Program-made: the position numbers and the translations under genes
Part shown: positions 12,717-20,766 of the stretch, in pieces
Layout: every line of letters begins with the position of its first letter
How positions within the stretch are numbered: position 1 is the stretch's first letter
DNA from: Chitinophaga pinensis DSM 2588
GTDB lineage: Bacteria; Bacteroidota; Bacteroidia; Chitinophagales; Chitinophagaceae
Length of the DNA: 64,000 bases
Direction: 5' to 3'
Assembly: GCF_000024005.1 (NCBI RefSeq)
Contig: NC_013132.1
Coordinates: forward strand, 3,032,001 to 3,096,000
The notes under the pieces: generated by a model
The model's input: the letters and a program-made list of their open reading frames with translations, nothing else
Database searches by the model: none
Told to the model about the DNA's origin: nothing

Positions 12717-12753
12717 TTACGCTATCCGGAAAAAGATTTACGCTATCCGGAAA
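12717..12753 (+). promoter_or_regulatory. Two 16-bp direct repeats phased 21 bp apart, candidate operator
   Basis: The 16-mer TTACGCTATCCGGAAA occurs exactly at 12717-12732 and again at 12738-12753. The period is 21 bp, two helical turns, so both copies face the same side of the DNA. They sit between the GH2 terminator and the TonB receptor ATG, ending about 85 bp upstream of it. Tandem sites with this phasing are typical for AraC-type and response-regulator binding. The regulator is not identified. Confidence 0.5.
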
Positions 12754-12837
12754 TTCACCACCTGGTAACAAATCCCCTTTTCATTTTATTATTTCTTTGT
12801 AGTCTCTTTTACATCAACCAGAATCCAGTAAATAATC

Positions 12838-15222
12838 ATGAGACGACTACAAGCTGTTTTTTTCCTCCTTTTCCTGACTTCAGTTGTCAATGCACAACAG
12901 CAACACGGCAGTATCAGCGGTATTGTAAGCACTAAAAATGGTGAACCGGTAGCGTATGTAACCGTAGGTGTCAAGGGGACATCATATGGCGCTACGACCA
13001 CTGATAAAGGAAACTTCCGTATTAATCGTATTAATCCTGGTACTTATACAATCAGTGTCAGTGCTGTTAACATCATTTCGCAGGAGAAACAGGTAACGGT
13101 TAACGCCGGCCAGAATGAGATAATTAATTTTGAACTGGACCTGAGTAATACCCAGCTGAAAGAAGTAATGGTAAATGCCCGTAGCAACAGTGTGAAGATG
13201 GATAACCCATCTCAGTCCCTGCGTTTACAGGAACCACTGATCCAGGTGGCACAGAATATCCAGGTTGTGTCAGCACAGTCTATCAGGGAACAGCAGATCA
13301 TCAGCATGAGTGATGGGATCATCCGTAACGTGAGCGGTGCAGTAAGATTAGAACACTGGGGCGACTTATATACAAACATTACCATGCGTGGTTCACAGAT
13401 AAAGGCTTTCCGGAATGGTTTCAACGTCGTGAGTTCCTACTGGGGACCACTGACAGAAGATATGAGCTTTGTTGATCACATTGAATTTGTAAAAGGACCT
13501 GCGGGTTTTATGATCTCTGCCGGTGATCCAAGCGGATTATACAATGTAGTGACTAAAAAGCCGACCGGTCAGACTAAAAACGAGTTTAGCTATACCGTAG
13601 GTAGCTTTAACCTTAACCGTGCGTCACTGGACCTGGATGGTAAATTGAGTAAAGACGGCAAACTGTTATATCGTCTCAACCTCTCCGGACAGAACAAAGG
13701 TTCCTTCCGTGCCAATGAATTTAATGACCGTTATGCCATTGCTCCGGTACTTTCATACCAGGTAGACGATAAGACGAAATTAACGGTAGAATATGTTTAC
13801 CAGCGTGCGAATATGTCAGACGTCGGTTCTTACTATATATTCACGCCTAAAGGATATGGTGCATTACCAAGGGATCTCTCTGATCTGCCTTCCGGTTTGC
13901 CACCAACGAAGATCAATGACCACAGTTTTACCGTGAATCTCCAGCATCAGATCAATGAAAACTGGAAACTGACTGCCCAGGCTGCCTATTATAAATATAG
14001 CCAGGATGGTACTTCTATGTGGGCTGATTCCGTGGAAGCAGATGGGAGATATTACAGGAATGTCGGTATATGGGAAGCTAAAAGCGCGATGTCCCTGGGC
14101 CAGATCTTCTTAAATGGCAAAGTAACTACCGGCCCTGTCGTACACAAGATCTTAGCAGGTATTGATCTGGGTGATAAGCGATATACCGCTGACTACGCAC
14201 AGACGCATTCACTGGATACAGGATCTGCTCCTTTTGATCCCAATCATCCCAACCTCGATTATCCTTCCAACGGGTATCCGGTATATGATCGTACTTCAAG
14301 CCTGGAAGCAAGAGCGGCGGCGGGATTTGGTCTGATTAACTCCAATTATTCCAGCCTTTACCTGCAGGATGAACTGGGCTTCCTGAACAACAGGATAAGA
14401 TTAACACTGGCAGGTCGTTATACCTACATCAGTCAGTCTGACTTTGGTACAACATCGAAAGCAAAACGTTTCACGCCGCGTGTGGGACTGAGTGTTTCTA
14501 TTGACGATTTCACTGCTGTGTATGGTTTGTATGACCAGGCATTTACACCACAGGCGGGCGCTGTCAGTATTGGTAAGTTAAAACCATTGACAGGCAATAA
14601 TATTGAATTTGGTATCAAAAGAGACTGGCTGAATGGAAAATGGAATACCACTGTAGCGGTATACCGCATATTGAAAGAGAACGAACTGACAGCTGATCCG
14701 AATGCCCCTGCTAATTCCGGTCTGAGCATCGTATTCGGCCAGCGCAGAGCGCAGGGTATAGAGTTTGATCTTCGTGGAGAATTACTGCCGGGACTGGATC
14801 TGACAGCCAACTATGCATTGACTGAAGCGAAAGTAAGTAAGGTAAATCCAGGTATCTCTGAAGCTACCGGTATAAAAGTAGGGGATGTAGTACCCGGCTA
14901 TTCCAAGCATGTGGCAAATGCCTGGCTGACTTACAAGTTGCTGAACGGCGCTTTGAAAGGAGCGGGCGTTTCTGCCGGCTTTACTTACCTGGCAGGTCGT
15001 GAGACGGATACCTGGAGTGTTGGTCTGCAACGCTTACCTGATTACTTTAAGATGGAAGGTGGCCTGTTCTGGGAAGGAAGTAAGCTGCGTATCGGTGCTA
15101 ACGTGTTTAATATCTTTGATAAGTATTTATACAGCGGTTCTTACTATTCTTACCTGAATGCTTATTACTATCAGGCGGAAGCACCACGTAACTACCGGCT
15201 TTCTGTTTCCTACAAATTCTGA
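12838..15222 (+). CDS. TonB-dependent siderophore-type receptor with carboxypeptidase-regulatory-like domain (794 aa)
   Basis: Outer-membrane active transporter for a ferric siderophore or similar ligand. A signal peptide ends at VNAQQ. Residues of about 23-110 form the Bacteroidota N-terminal beta-sandwich (GSISGIVSTKNGEPVAYVTV). A plug domain of about 120-240 follows, with the FhuA/FecA-like IRNVSGAV and VEFVKGPAGFMISAGDPSG motifs. The 22-strand barrel ends in the C-terminal aromatic YRLSVSYKF. There is no SusD gene, and the plug belongs to the siderophore class, so a glycan role is unlikely. A phased direct repeat upstream may mark its regulator. Confidence 0.9.
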   Translation: MRRLQAVFFLLFLTSVVNAQQQHGSISGIVSTKNGEPVAYVTVGVKGTSYGATTTDKGNFRINRINPGTYTISVSAVNIISQEKQVTVNAGQNEIINFELDLSNTQLKEVMVNARSNSVKMDNPSQSLRLQEPLIQVAQNIQVVSAQSIREQQIISMSDGIIRNVSGAVRLEHWGDLYTNITMRGSQIKAFRNGFNVVSSYWGPLTEDMSFVDHIEFVKGPAGFMISAGDPSGLYNVVTKKPTGQTKNEFSYTVGSFNLNRASLDLDGKLSKDGKLLYRLNLSGQNKGSFRANEFNDRYAIAPVLSYQVDDKTKLTVEYVYQRANMSDVGSYYIFTPKGYGALPRDLSDLPSGLPPTKINDHSFTVNLQHQINENWKLTAQAAYYKYSQDGTSMWADSVEADGRYYRNVGIWEAKSAMSLGQIFLNGKVTTGPVVHKILAGIDLGDKRYTADYAQTHSLDTGSAPFDPNHPNLDYPSNGYPVYDRTSSLEARAAAGFGLINSNYSSLYLQDELGFLNNRIRLTLAGRYTYISQSDFGTTSKAKRFTPRVGLSVSIDDFTAVYGLYDQAFTPQAGAVSIGKLKPLTGNNIEFGIKRDWLNGKWNTTVAVYRILKENELTADPNAPANSGLSIVFGQRRAQGIEFDLRGELLPGLDLTANYALTEAKVSKVNPGISEATGIKVGDVVPGYSKHVANAWLTYKLLNGALKGAGVSAGFTYLAGRETDTWSVGLQRLPDYFKMEGGLFWEGSKLRIGANVFNIFDKYLYSGSYYSYLNAYYYQAEAPRNYRLSVSYKF

Positions 15223-15241
15223 TCTTTATAGTAAATAAAAA

Positions 15242-15268
15242 ATCGCCCGGTCATATTGGCCGGGCGAT
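15242..15268 (-). terminator. Terminator of the aldo/keto reductase gene
   Basis: 9-bp stem ATCGCCCGG / CCGGGCGAT with a 9-nt loop. On the minus strand it is followed by a T-run, read as the A-run at 15236-15242. It also lies just after the TonB receptor stop, so it may stop both transcripts, though only the minus side has a good T-tract. Confidence 0.75.
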
Positions 15269-16207
15269 CTACAGCCGTTCTACAAATGCGCGCATTTTCT
15301 GAAGACCATTTTCATCAGGGAGGCTGCCATATCCAGCTCCCATATTATCTGCCAGATGTTTTGGGTTTGAAGTGCCAGGTATCACACACGTCACAGCCGG
15401 ATGTGCCAGTATATACTTCAGGAAGAACTGCGCCCAGCTGTTGATCTCATAGTCTGCCGCCCAGGCAGGTAAAGACTGTCCTTTCACCATACGAAACAAT
15501 GATCCGGAGTCAAAGGGCTCATTGATGATGACCGCCACACCACTGTCCCTTGCCGCCTTTAGCAAACTACGTTCTGCATTACGTTCTCTGATGGAGTAGT
15601 TGAACTGTACAAAGTCAACCGCCTTAGACTTTACTATCTGCTCCAACTGATCATGTGCAGCGGATGTATAGTGCGTGATACCCGTATAACGTATTTTTCC
15701 GGCTTCTTTCCACTGGCGCATTGTTTTCAGATGCGTTTGCCAGTCCTGCAGATTATGTACCTGCATCAGGTCCATTTTGCGGAGTTGCATCTTTTGCATG
15801 GAATCATTCATTTGCCGGATCCCGCTTTGCTCGCCGCTGGTCCATACTTTAGTCGCATAAAAATATTTGTCTGCATTCCCTGATGCGGCACTCAGTTCAC
15901 CGACGACGGTTTCTGCTTTTCCATACATAGGAGACGAGTCTATTAAGCGGCCCCCCATTTCCAACATGCTTTTAAGCACATTGATCAATGGTTCACGGGC
16001 ACTGGCATCTGGTCCTACATCAAATTGCTGCCAGGTACCAAGTCCTACCACTGGCAGTTTTTCTCCTGTAACAGGAATCTCTCGTTGTAACATAGTTGAA
16101 TTGCGGATGGTCATTGTCCGGGATATACCGGCAAAAGGTGCTGCCATGACACTGAGACTGGCAGTCCCTATCATTTTGATGACCTTCCGCCGTGAAACCT
16201 GATCCAT
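15269..16207 (-). CDS. Tat-exported aldo/keto reductase
   Basis: NAD(P)H-dependent reductase of the AKR superfamily. Twin-arginine signal SRRKVIKMIG followed by a hydrophobic stretch and MAAPFAG, so it is probably exported folded. The AKR catalytic tetrad is visible in order: Asp in RLIDSSPMYG, Tyr in the same motif, Lys in YFYATKVW and His in MQVHNLQDW. The cofactor-binding C-terminal segment VIPGTSNPKHLADNM is present. I prefer the ATG at 16207; an upstream TTG at 16228 would add seven residues without benefit. A Tat-borne AKR is unusual because the periplasm lacks NADPH, but this form recurs in Bacteroidota. Confidence 0.85.
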   Translation of the reverse strand: MDQVSRRKVIKMIGTASLSVMAAPFAGISRTMTIRNSTMLQREIPVTGEKLPVVGLGTWQQFDVGPDASAREPLINVLKSMLEMGGRLIDSSPMYGKAETVVGELSAASGNADKYFYATKVWTSGEQSGIRQMNDSMQKMQLRKMDLMQVHNLQDWQTHLKTMRQWKEAGKIRYTGITHYTSAAHDQLEQIVKSKAVDFVQFNYSIRERNAERSLLKAARDSGVAVIINEPFDSGSLFRMVKGQSLPAWAADYEINSWAQFFLKYILAHPAVTCVIPGTSNPKHLADNMGAGYGSLPDENGLQKMRAFVERL

Positions 16208-16323
16208 ACCATTATTGTTTATGATCAAAAATTAATACTTTTCATTTAAATAGCCATGTGCAGGGACGGCTGTTATAAATATCACCGCCATGCTTATCTT
16301 TGAAGGCTATATAATCGCGTGTT

Positions 16324-16977
16324 ATGGTGAGTACTTCCCTGTCATTGACATTACCGGCTTCGCTGGGACAGGTATCAGCAATATGTATGGTACCTGAAAA
16401 TCCTGTTTGTATGATGACCCTGGCCCATGGTGCAGGTGCTGGTATGGAACATGTATTTATGGAAACATTGGCCGGATCGCTTGCTGCAGGAGGCATCGGG
16501 ACACTACGTTTTAACTTCCCGTTTACCGAGCAAAAGAAGTTCAGACCAGACGCTCCGGCGGTTGCCCATCAGACGATCGCGACTGCCATTGACAAGGCGC
16601 TTGAATTATATCCTTCATTGCCGCTTTTTGCGGCAGGAAAATCATTTGGCGGCCGTATGTCTTCTCAGTACCTGTCTGTCAATCATCGTCAGGACGTAAA
16701 AGGACTCATATTTTACGGTTTCCCCCTGCATCCTGCCGGTAAGCCTTCTATTGAAAGAGCGGAGCATTTAAAAGAGGTTAAACTGCCTATGTTGTTCTTA
16801 CAGGGAACAAAAGATACCCTGGCTACTATGGAACTGATAACAACTGTATGTAAGTCCCTGAAGAAAGCTACACTGGTGAAACTGGAAGGCGCAGACCACT
16901 CTTTTAAGGCAGGCAGGAACAAAGACACGATACCGCTGTTAACGGCGGAAACTAAAGGGTGGGTGGAAAAGCACTGA
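16324..16977 (+). CDS. Alpha/beta hydrolase of the KANL3/Tex30-like (dienelactone-hydrolase-related) family
   Basis: A 217-residue cytoplasmic hydrolase. The oxyanion segment is AHGAGAGMEHVFM, and the nucleophile elbow is GKSFGGRM with Ser as the candidate nucleophile. The acid is in FLQGTKDTLA, and the His is in LEGADHSF. This pattern (HGAG.GM.H and G.S.GGRM) is typical of the Tex30/KANL3-like alpha/beta hydrolases, whose substrates are mostly unknown. It has its own promoter region opposite the aldo/keto reductase. Confidence 0.8.
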   Translation: MVSTSLSLTLPASLGQVSAICMVPENPVCMMTLAHGAGAGMEHVFMETLAGSLAAGGIGTLRFNFPFTEQKKFRPDAPAVAHQTIATAIDKALELYPSLPLFAAGKSFGGRMSSQYLSVNHRQDVKGLIFYGFPLHPAGKPSIERAEHLKEVKLPMLFLQGTKDTLATMELITTVCKSLKKATLVKLEGADHSFKAGRNKDTIPLLTAETKGWVEKH

Positions 16978-16990
16978 TCTGATATAAGCG

Positions 16991-16998
16991 TATATTTG
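16991..16998 (+). promoter_or_regulatory. Possible Bacteroidota -7 promoter element
   Basis: TATATTTG fits the Bacteroidota -7 consensus TAnnTTTG and lies 24 nt before the DinB-like gene at 17023. No clear -33 TTG was found, and such octamers occur by chance, so support is weak. Confidence 0.3.
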
Positions 16999-17022
16999 CT
17001 GAAACATTAACCCCTAAAATTC

Positions 17023-17571
17023 ATGTTTATGTCCAGATACACACTTCTTCTGGTCAGCATCTTATGCTTTCAGCAGACCGTCGCACAGGTAAAGGAAGAG
17101 AAGGCGCCTGCTACCCTGAAATCCGTATTGTTAGCGCAGTATAAATCTACCTGGGATCAACAGGAATGGTTTGTACCTGTAGAAAAAGGAATTGAGGGTA
17201 TTACTGCTCAGCAGGCATCCTGGAGACCCGCTGATTCCAGTCACTCAGTAGGAGAGCTGGCTTATCACCTGCTCTTCTGGAACAAACGGCTGCTGGATCA
17301 GTTTAACGGGAAAAAGGAAGCCGATTTCAACGGAAACAATAACCAGACTTTTGACGCATTTACAGAAGCATCCTGGACGTCCATTACGCAACAATTAAAG
17401 CAGGTAATGGCAGACTGGGAGAAAGCGATTGAAGGAGCGGATGAAGCAAAACTCCGCTCCTGGTATGGCAATATTGCGAATATGAATACGCACAATGCCT
17501 ATCATACAGGACAGATCCTCTATATCCGTAAACAGGCGGGTAACTGGGATGCTGCCAAAGGCGTAAAGTAA
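17023..17571 (+). CDS. Secreted DinB-like protein
   Basis: A 182-residue protein with a signal peptide (LLLVSILCFQQTVAQ). The body is a DinB-like four-helix bundle with histidines in the usual three places: SHSVGELAYHLLFW, a middle segment, and NTHNAYHTGQILYIRK. Most DinB-like proteins are cytoplasmic; export is seen in several Bacteroidota copies. Its role is unknown. A hairpin terminator separates it from the convergent cytoplasmic DinB-like gene. Confidence 0.8.
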   Translation: MFMSRYTLLLVSILCFQQTVAQVKEEKAPATLKSVLLAQYKSTWDQQEWFVPVEKGIEGITAQQASWRPADSSHSVGELAYHLLFWNKRLLDQFNGKKEADFNGNNNQTFDAFTEASWTSITQQLKQVMADWEKAIEGADEAKLRSWYGNIANMNTHNAYHTGQILYIRKQAGNWDAAKGVK

Positions 17572-17589
17572 TACAACAGATATAAACAG

Positions 17590-17620
17590 CTATGCCCCGT
17601 TATGCAGAATCGGGGCATAG
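17590..17620. terminator. Bidirectional terminator between two convergent DinB-like genes
   Basis: 9-bp perfect stem CTATGCCCC / GGGGCATAG with a 13-nt loop, lying in the 53-nt gap between the two stops. Confidence 0.75.
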
Positions 17621-17624
17621 TTAT

Positions 17625-18125
17625 TTAAGACTGTCGTACACGATAATAAGTAGCCATATCTGTAGAAGAAAGTTTCGTAAAACCAACCTGTCGTAATGCA
17701 TTGACTAACTGCCCCCGATGATAGGTAGAGTGATTGAAGACATGTACACAGGTTTGTGAAAATTCCATTTGCATTTCACCTCCTCTTGGCCATTTGAACA
17801 CAACGGGTCTTTGACAATCTTCCTCTGCACAATTTTCAATGAATCGCTTTAGTCCTGCAGATGCGTTTTCCCATATTGTAATGAGATCCTGCCTGCTACC
17901 CTCGAATCCGGCTGATAAATAAACCGGATCAGCAACATTGTGCCAGAAGTCAATCCATACCTTTTCCGCACTGGCAATATGCACAGCTGTTTGTCTGACG
18001 CTTGGGAAACTACTGCTGATCACCTGTTGCCATTGCTCGTCACTGATCTGTTGTAACCATTCAATAGCGATGCCGTTTGCCCAGGTATTATAATCAGCAA
18101 TAGCCAGCAAAAATTGTTTATGCAT
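17625..18125 (-). CDS. DinB-like protein
   Basis: About 166 residues, beginning MHKQFLLAIADYNTWAN, the classical N-terminus of cytoplasmic DinB-like proteins. The metal-site histidines are probably in TAVHIASAEKVW and NHSTYHRGQLVNAL. I chose the ATG at 18125 because it begins 4 nt after the stop codon of the upstream PEBP gene. A longer start at 18152 would overlap that gene by 23 nt and add non-conserved residues. The tight spacing suggests translational coupling with the PEBP protein. Confidence 0.8.
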   Translation of the reverse strand: MHKQFLLAIADYNTWANGIAIEWLQQISDEQWQQVISSSFPSVRQTAVHIASAEKVWIDFWHNVADPVYLSAGFEGSRQDLITIWENASAGLKRFIENCAEEDCQRPVVFKWPRGGEMQMEFSQTCVHVFNHSTYHRGQLVNALRQVGFTKLSSTDMATYYRVRQS

Positions 18126-18129
18126 CGTC

Positions 18130-18636
18130 TTAATGCTTTTGTCCATAAACAATTAAAGATGCCTTTGCCAGCGTCATGAAGTGCAGATTAAAGCCAACAA
18201 AAGCAGGTGTCGTATGTTGGTCTAATTCCAGTTGTTTACCAAGGGCATACACGGTGATCAGGTAACGATGTGCGGGTCCTTCATTGGGCGCTGCGCCTGC
18301 ATAGCCGGGTATGCCCAGATCTGTATTGCTTTGTATTGCTCCCTGCGGTAATAACTGTTTATCAGGATCGCCTGCTCCGGATACTAATTCATGAACGTCT
18401 TTAGGAATATTAAAAACAACCCAGTGCCAGAAGCCACTACCGGTAGGTGCATCGAGGTCATAGATGGTTACAGCGAAACCTTGTGTATCTGCCGGTGCAT
18501 GTTCCCAGTATAATTGTGGTGACTGGTTTTCTCCCTGATAGCCCATGCCATTGGCATATTGCTGATTGTTCAACTGACCGCCAAGCTCTTTGCTTTTCAA
18601 TGTAAATGTTGGTAATAATGCCATGATCTTTTGCAT
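18130..18636 (-). CDS. YbhB/YbcL family PEBP-like protein (Raf-kinase-inhibitor-like)
   Basis: Phosphatidylethanolamine-binding-protein fold, about 168 residues. Signature motifs in order are SPQLYWEHAP, DLDAPTGSGFWHWVVFNIP (ligand-pocket Asp and His), and EGPAHRYLITVYAL. Bacterial members are of unknown function; the pocket binds anions such as phosphate. The start is taken as the ATG at 18636 (MQKIMALLPTF), with an internal ATG four codons later as an alternative. It is the first gene of a pair with the DinB-like gene, only 4 nt downstream. Confidence 0.87.
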   Translation of the reverse strand: MQKIMALLPTFTLKSKELGGQLNNQQYANGMGYQGENQSPQLYWEHAPADTQGFAVTIYDLDAPTGSGFWHWVVFNIPKDVHELVSGAGDPDKQLLPQGAIQSNTDLGIPGYAGAAPNEGPAHRYLITVYALGKQLELDQHTTPAFVGFNLHFMTLAKASLIVYGQKH

Positions 18637-18718
18637 TTTGTTTGAATGATAATGCAAAGGTAGCGGCAAGGGTAGGGGGCAAAAGATAGGCGCCCGTCCA
18701 GAAAGTGTGGCTGGACGT

Positions 18719-19579
18719 TCAATCTGCTAATTGATACTGTTTAGGGGTTTTACCGTAGATCTGTTTGAAGGACTGAATAAAGCTGGAAAGGTTTTCATAA
18801 CCCAGTTCATAAAAGATTTCGCTGGCTTTCAGTTTGTCCTGCTTTAGCATTTTAGCTGCTTTCTCCATCCTTTTTTCCAGTAACCACCTGTTAGGCGTAT
18901 TGTCATAAATCCGGGCGAATCTGCGCTTGAAGGAAGAAAGACTCATATTGCATAGAAACGCAAGTTCTTCAACGGTGATATTACTGTCCATATGCGAAGT
19001 AACCGCCTGACGGATCACCAGGTCCTCATTCGCATCGGCACTCATATTCCTGATCTGTTGTATCTGTCCCGGATAATGTACGGCCAGGTAGAGAAACAAT
19101 TCCTCCAGTTTTACTTTTTGTAACGCATGGTAGATAGGCTGACCATCGTTTAGCATACAGTCAAGAGAATGTATGAAATTCAACAGGAATGTATCTTTTT
19201 CAAATAAAAGAAAGGGAGGTTGATCTGCTACTTTTGTCTGTTGACTAAGTAATGCCCTATGCCGGTTAAAGAAATCAGCTAATAGTTTATTATCAAATAA
19301 AATAAGGATACTATGGTAGTCTGCATTTACTGCTGCTGCTTTTTCACTCATCAGACAATTTCCCGCTGCCAGCATCACAAACTGATGTGGCTTTAACGTT
19401 ACCTGTGCGCCTGCAAAATGAACCGTTTTCTCCCCTTCCAGCAGAAAGGTGATCAGGTTCTGCTGTAGCATGATCTTCGCTCTGGGAGCAGGCGTACTGG
19501 TACGGTAACGAAGAATGGAAATATCTCCTTCGTCTTGTTTTCCAAATGATGTATGCGGATCCAGTGCGTGCTCGTTCAT
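18719..19579 (-). CDS. AraC-family transcriptional regulator
   Basis: A 286-residue one-component regulator. The first 170 residues are a cupin-like sensor domain (LEGEKTVHFAGAQVTLKPHQF). The last 100 form two helix-turn-helix units, the first with VEELAFLCNMSLSSFKRRF and the second with ASEIFYELGYENLSSFIQSF, then GKTPKQYQ. The ligand is unknown. The target may be its own promoter: a large inverted repeat with three copies of GGATGAGTAT lies 84-166 bp upstream of the start. It is followed, 83 nt on, by the PEBP gene in the same direction. Confidence 0.87.
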   Translation of the reverse strand: MNEHALDPHTSFGKQDEGDISILRYRTSTPAPRAKIMLQQNLITFLLEGEKTVHFAGAQVTLKPHQFVMLAAGNCLMSEKAAAVNADYHSILILFDNKLLADFFNRHRALLSQQTKVADQPPFLLFEKDTFLLNFIHSLDCMLNDGQPIYHALQKVKLEELFLYLAVHYPGQIQQIRNMSADANEDLVIRQAVTSHMDSNITVEELAFLCNMSLSSFKRRFARIYDNTPNRWLLEKRMEKAAKMLKQDKLKASEIFYELGYENLSSFIQSFKQIYGKTPKQYQLAD

Positions 19580-19662
19580 AAATAAACATACGCAGTATTA
19601 TCAGCGTATCGAGCAAAGTTAACGAAAATGGCGTTTCCGGTGATGTATTGATCCCCTGTTTG

Positions 19663-19745
19663 ATCATACTCATCCTTCGTTGATGCTTCGTTCAAAAGGA
19701 AGGAATGCACGAAGGATGAGTATGATTAATATTCGGGATGAGTAT
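19663..19745. promoter_or_regulatory. 18-bp perfect inverted repeat plus a third half-site upstream of the AraC gene
   Basis: The arms at 19663-19680 and 19709-19726 are exact reverse complements over 18 bp, with a 28-nt spacer. Within them the decamer GGATGAGTAT occurs inverted at 19667-19676 and direct at 19714-19723. A third direct copy is at 19736-19745, 22 bp from the second. No T-tract follows, so a terminator is unlikely. A regulator-binding array or a structured 5' leader are the leading options. Confidence 0.5.
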
Positions 19746-19894
19746 TGTTATATAGCTGTAATTTAATGTTTGATCCGATGATCTCCGCTGGTTGATTATC
19801 CACATTTAATCGGTAATGTTGTGGATAATCTCCGCTCTGTTGCAACAGGACTCCCCTTGAATATCGGTAAATTTATATAGCACAAAATATATGT

Positions 19895-19951
19895 ATGGCC
19901 AGACAAAGATCTATCATACCCTTTACCGGTAAATTAGGTATACCGGCATAA
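19895..19951 (+). pseudogene. Short remnant resembling the start of a conserved Bacteroidota MARQ-type protein
   Basis: An 18-codon frame begins MARQRSIIPFTGKLG and stops at once. This beginning resembles, from memory, small Bacteroidota proteins that start MARQKGIIKLKGTIGD. The remainder of the 19580-20231 gap has no convincing gene, so this is at best a decayed leftover. Confidence 0.25.
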
Positions 19952-20231
19952 ACAGTTTCCTGACAAAAATGCCTGAAATCGTCACGAATGGCATATTGCA
20001 CATTCCTGCACAGGAAATATTGTCAGTGCTACGCTGGAGTCAATTCTCTATTGTCCGTATATGCTTCCTGCCGACTACCTGTTCCTTTTCGTCCTTAGTC
20101 ACCTGCGGGTACATGCACACCATATCAAGTCCACCTTTACTCCCTGTCATCGGCTACTTTGATGCGTCGCATCTATTGTACTGATTGATATCTCTGCCGT
20201 TTCATTACCTTGCAGGTATTCAATCCCAAAA

Positions 20232-20711
20232 ATGATGTCAGCAGAAAATATAGAGATCACTGATTATACAGCTGTTTGGAAGGCTGCCTGTATGGAAGCT
20301 TTTATCTCCAATGTGCCCGACTATTTCGCCACAGCAGAAATTGCTCAGTTTGAGGACTGGCTGGATAAAATGAATGAGGATCTAATGTACTGGCACTATT
20401 ACGTGGTTTTATCGGGAGATATATTGATTGGCTGCGGCGGTTTTGTCTATGAAGAGAAACTGAACAGGGTGACCTTTGCATGGGGATTGATCAACAGGAA
20501 ATATCACCGGCAGGGAATGGGGAAGCTACTACTGACATACCGGCTTGAAAAGATCCGTACATTATATGCCGGCGCCGATATCATATTGGACACTACACAG
20601 TTTAGCCATACTTTCTTTGAGCAATATGGATTCGTCACCGTAAAGTATACAGAGAACGGTTATACTATGGGCTTACACCGATACGATATGATACTACATG
20701 CAGGGAAATAA
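20232..20711 (+). CDS. GNAT-family N-acetyltransferase
   Basis: A 159-residue cytoplasmic acetyltransferase. The acetyl-CoA-binding motif A is clear in GLINRKYHRQGMGKLLLTYR (Q-x-x-G-x-G/A type). The preceding strand is DILIGCGGFVYEEK and the late strand FFEQYGFVTVKYTENGY is typical of motif B. The amino-acceptor substrate cannot be deduced. The gene stands alone; a weak imperfect hairpin around 20713-20750 with T-rich tail may end its transcript. Confidence 0.85.
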   Translation: MMSAENIEITDYTAVWKAACMEAFISNVPDYFATAEIAQFEDWLDKMNEDLMYWHYYVVLSGDILIGCGGFVYEEKLNRVTFAWGLINRKYHRQGMGKLLLTYRLEKIRTLYAGADIILDTTQFSHTFFEQYGFVTVKYTENGYTMGLHRYDMILHAGK

Positions 20712-20766
20712 AAGGACCGGCAGGAAGCAAAGCCACCCACCGGTTCCTGTTTGATTTTTATTTGTA

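Noticed and set aside
12680..12753. Possible CRISPR-like short repeats in the GH2-receptor gap
   Set aside because: There are just two 16-bp units 21 bp apart with a 5-bp spacer and no cas genes, so this is an operator-like repeat, not a CRISPR array. No CRISPR array was seen elsewhere.
19969..20184. A 71-codon open frame between the AraC and acetyltransferase genes
   Set aside because: No recognisable family, odd composition with many Ser/Cys/Pro, and no ribosome-binding or promoter support; probably chance.
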